Part shown: piece after piece, positions 61,301 through 64,000 of the stretch
Layout: every line of letters begins with the position of its first letter
How positions within the stretch are numbered: position 1 is the first letter of the stretch
From: Thamnaconus septentrionalis
Taxonomy: Eukaryota > Chordata > Actinopteri > Tetraodontiformes > Monacanthidae
NCBI GenBank assembly: GCA_009823395.1
Contig: CM020513.1
Span: 1,977,501-2,041,500, forward strand
Direction: 5' to 3'
Length of the DNA: 64,000 bases
Notes under the pieces: generated by a model
The model's input: only the letters and a program-made list of their open reading frames with translations
What the model was told of the DNA's origin: nothing
Database searches by the model: none
Position numbers and translations under genes: made by a program

Positions 61301-62316
61301 AAAAAATAAAATAAAATTAGAACGATCATGAAATTTTAACAGTAGTAATTTCAACTCTAATCCCAACACGTGACAAATGGGCTTCACTGACTGTCTTTGT
61401 AACATATATTTTACTACTATTACAGGCAGACTTTAATATCCTCCGGACTGCGTGTTCGCTCGCTGGGCTGATGGAAAGTCAGTGTCTGGCCTGCAGCTCG
61501 GCTCAGAGCCGCAGCCTAAACGGAGATGCTGCGGAATGAGAACGGCCACGGATGCGGCGGTAATAACACACCTGCAGATGGATGACACGCTTGCGTCTCA
61601 TCCCTCAGATTAGTCTGGAATTATGATGATACCCAGGGGGCAGGAATCTTATTTTCTGTGTTTCTGATAAGAAAACAAGAGCAGGCAGAGTGAGGCGGGA
61701 GGCGGCGGATGATCCGTTTGCCCTGGCGTGCTGCACTGCGTGTGGCAGACAACCACATCCAGATTACAGCAGTAGACCCCATCATGTTGCAACCAGGCAC
61801 CTTTTACTGTTGCCCATGACGAGCTCAGCTTCCTGTCTGGTGGTGAAAGTGAGTCGAGGTGTACCTACTTTGTCACTGGTTGAGAAAAACCCTGAGTATA
61901 CACAGGTTCCTAAATCTTAAACATGATTTAGTTCCCTGATCTGAAAATCAGCCTTGCAGAAATGTGCCAGGCTGTTAATAAAAAAAACATGAAATAAACT
62001 GCATCGCTGCTTCACGAGTTTCCACAAAACGTGGAAATGTGAAGCTCACTCTTGAAAGTTTACTTAAAAAAAACAACATGATTACTGTTTTTTTTTGGTG
62101 ATTTTAATTAACTACAGGAGGAAAAAAAAAACTCACAACATTAGTGCTGTCAGCCTCAGTCTGTAATTCATTTTCAATTTCATTCTTCATTGGTCATAAT
62201 TTTCCAATATCATGAAAAAAAATCATTAAACATTTTTTTTCTCTTCTCGTCTCCATTTTCTTTTCTTTTCTAAATGTGCTCTATAAATTAAGTTTATTTA
62301 TAATTACATTAAAATT

Positions 62317-62358
62317 ACCACTACCTACTGGATGTCTGTACGTCCAGTAGGTAGTGGT
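62317..62358. repeat. Perfect 16-bp hairpin
   Basis: ACCACTACCTACTGGA and TCCAGTAGGTAGTGGT flank a 10-nt loop. The right arm continues into short GTAGTG repeats. Confidence 0.9.
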
Positions 62359-64000
62359 AGTGGTAGTGGTCCACAGCACCATGTGATACACTAAATATTG
62401 CCTGTACCACCTTTAATTCCAATCTTAAATTGCTGATAGCAACAAACGCAGCCACTAAAACTCCTGTCCCGACCTGCTGGTTTGGCAGACTTGTTTGAGC
62501 CTTTGTCGCCATGTTGTTTGGATTTTGTCAAACTCCATGTGCGGACAAAGGGAACATGGAGGAGGGAGGAAAATATCTGTGTCTATGGATGTGTTATGGA
62601 AGGATCAACCAGCTCAGTCTGTCTGTTTTGTCTTTATGTTTTTGGGTTTGAGGCAGGTGACCATTTAGTTTTCTTTGCAGGGAAGGTTAGAGCGGCCGCC
62701 CTCCACTCAGGACGCCGTTAATGCTCACAAGACAGATTAACAACGGCCCTCTGCAGCGCTCAGGGGAATAGTTTCCGCCTCGCAGCACAAAGCAGATTAA
62801 ACCAAAAGGGGCACAATATTCACAAATCAGCCAATGGCTACGAGTCGAGAGGCAACACTATCCATCAGCCGACCCTCCGCCCTCCACAATAAGCTCGTCG
62901 TGAGCTCGGCGCTCCCCAGAAAAACGAACGTTTCCCACAGGATGTTTCCGAGGAGCCCAGATTTTTCTTCCAATGGAGGTCTGGCTGGTTGACTCAACAT
63001 GGCAGGCCAGAAAAATTATGCTCCCGCAAATCAGACTAATGCATGAAAATGTGGCGGAGCAGCTACATATTGTGCCCATTAAATCATCATAATGTTGTTG
63101 TTTGTATGCAGCAGAATGACTGCAATATGCAACAATTCATATTTTTACTCAGATTAGCCCCAAAATATATTGCCGTTTACATTTGTGCATTGCAGTTTTA
63201 TGGCTGACTTCTTCTCCTAATACAAGAAATCATGGAATGTGTTTGGGTTTCTTTGAATGAGTAAAGCCTGTACCCTGTAAACAACAGTGAAAGTATTTCA
63301 CTCAAGAAATTTCATCGATACACAAATTAACATAACATAACCTCAGTTTGAACCCCCCCGCTTTCTTTGGGTTTTCTTTGTGTTTCCTGAGGGTTCATCT
63401 GACTGACAGAGACTTAAACTTCTGTGAAAGTGAGAGACGCACGTCAGCAAATACCAGCAGGCAGCGAGCTGAGCGACCGGGCTCGTCTGCAGTTGGAAGA
63501 AGATACAAAGAACAAACAAAGACCTGCCTGCTGCATCCTTGTATATCTGCCCATTTTGTTACCCCGCCCTCAAACTCCCCCGACCGGCCTCGCACTTTAT
63601 TTAAATATTTCATGCTATGTTTACATCTGTGCTGGCCTCTGCTCTGAATGAATCCCAAGCCGGCTCTGCTGTAATGAACCTCATTATATGTAACACAAGG
63701 ACCAGCGGAGCTGACAGGAAGCACGGCGGCAGCATCCTCGGCCCCGCCCTCACCTGCTCTGGCCTCACATCATAAAACCCCTGTTAGCTAAGGCTGCATG
63801 TTTAATTCCTCGTCTCAGGGCTCACCTTGTGGTGGCCCTCCACCCCCGCCCACCCCTCACCCACCTCTCCCACCGGGCCGGCCACTGCCGCTGATTTACC
63901 GCCGGCCATCCTGAGAGGACTAATTGCGGCGAGGCTGCGCGGTGAGGTCAGCCACGGCCGAGGAGGGGTGCCACGCTGACACACCTGCTCCGGGCCGGGG

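Larger units (their letters stand above)
53322..64000. other. Region upstream of the internal promoter: probable intron of the pdzrn4 long isoform
   Basis: I found no exon for the RING domain or for the first half of PDZ1 here, so those exons are expected beyond the window. Apart from the listed SINE and hAT copies and the hairpin at 62317, the sequence shows no gene I can support. TAAT-rich blocks at about 57955-58330 and 62755-63115 look like candidate conserved non-coding elements. Confidence 0.6.

Noticed and set aside
53322..64000. Exons for the RING domain or first half of PDZ1
   Set aside because: No cysteine/histidine RING pattern or GLGF-type PDZ strand was found on the minus strand in this interval.

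Overview
The window is vertebrate nuclear DNA, most likely from a percomorph teleost fish. The signs are one multi-exon gene with GT-AG introns, long (CA)n, (CAG)n and (GATA)n microsatellites, tRNA-derived SINEs ending in GGATG repeats, hAT and TTAA-type MITEs, and LINE relics of the kinds common in fish. There is no operon-like organisation, CRISPR array or phage. The species call rests on recalled repeat families and was not searched.

The only protein-coding gene I can support is pdzrn4 (PDZ domain-containing RING finger 4, LNX4) on the minus strand, from about 53.2 kb down to about 5.4 kb. Eight coding exons with matching splice phases are visible: 52731-52799, 25830-26083, 22993-23095, 15244-15342, 12038-12100, 10591-10692, 9029-9154 and 6203-7642. 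Joined, they give a 751-residue protein that begins MGCNLC and ends in the PDZ ligand SVTTV. This is the short isoform made from an internal promoter. It replaces the RING/zinc-finger end and the front half of PDZ1 with a 23-residue leader carrying a myristoylation-type motif. The long-isoform exons (RING, first half of PDZ1) were not found and should lie beyond base 64000, so 53.3-64 kb reads as an intron of the long form.

Layout: 1-5.4 kb is intergenic sequence downstream of the gene, with tRNA-like modules, a degenerate telomere-like repeat and an AT-rich tandem array. 5.4-6.2 kb is the probable 3'UTR. 6.2-26.1 kb holds seven coding exons with short to medium introns, a hAT MITE and an L2-like LINE relic. 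26.1-52.7 kb is one 26.6-kb intron with an R4/Rex6-like LINE relic, a SINE, two TTAA MITEs, a small CpG cluster and many microsatellites. 52.7-53.3 kb is the GC-rich internal promoter and first exon. 53.3-64 kb is non-coding, with SINE relics, a 909-bp hAT copy with target-site duplication, and candidate conserved blocks.

No wholly new biological system is evident. The most interesting items are the lipid-anchor-type alternative first exon and its 5' leader, the small intronic CpG cluster at 44.75-45.05 kb, the cluster of tRNA-like modules at 0.86-2.0 kb, and a diverged tandem duplication at 50.48-51.09 kb.
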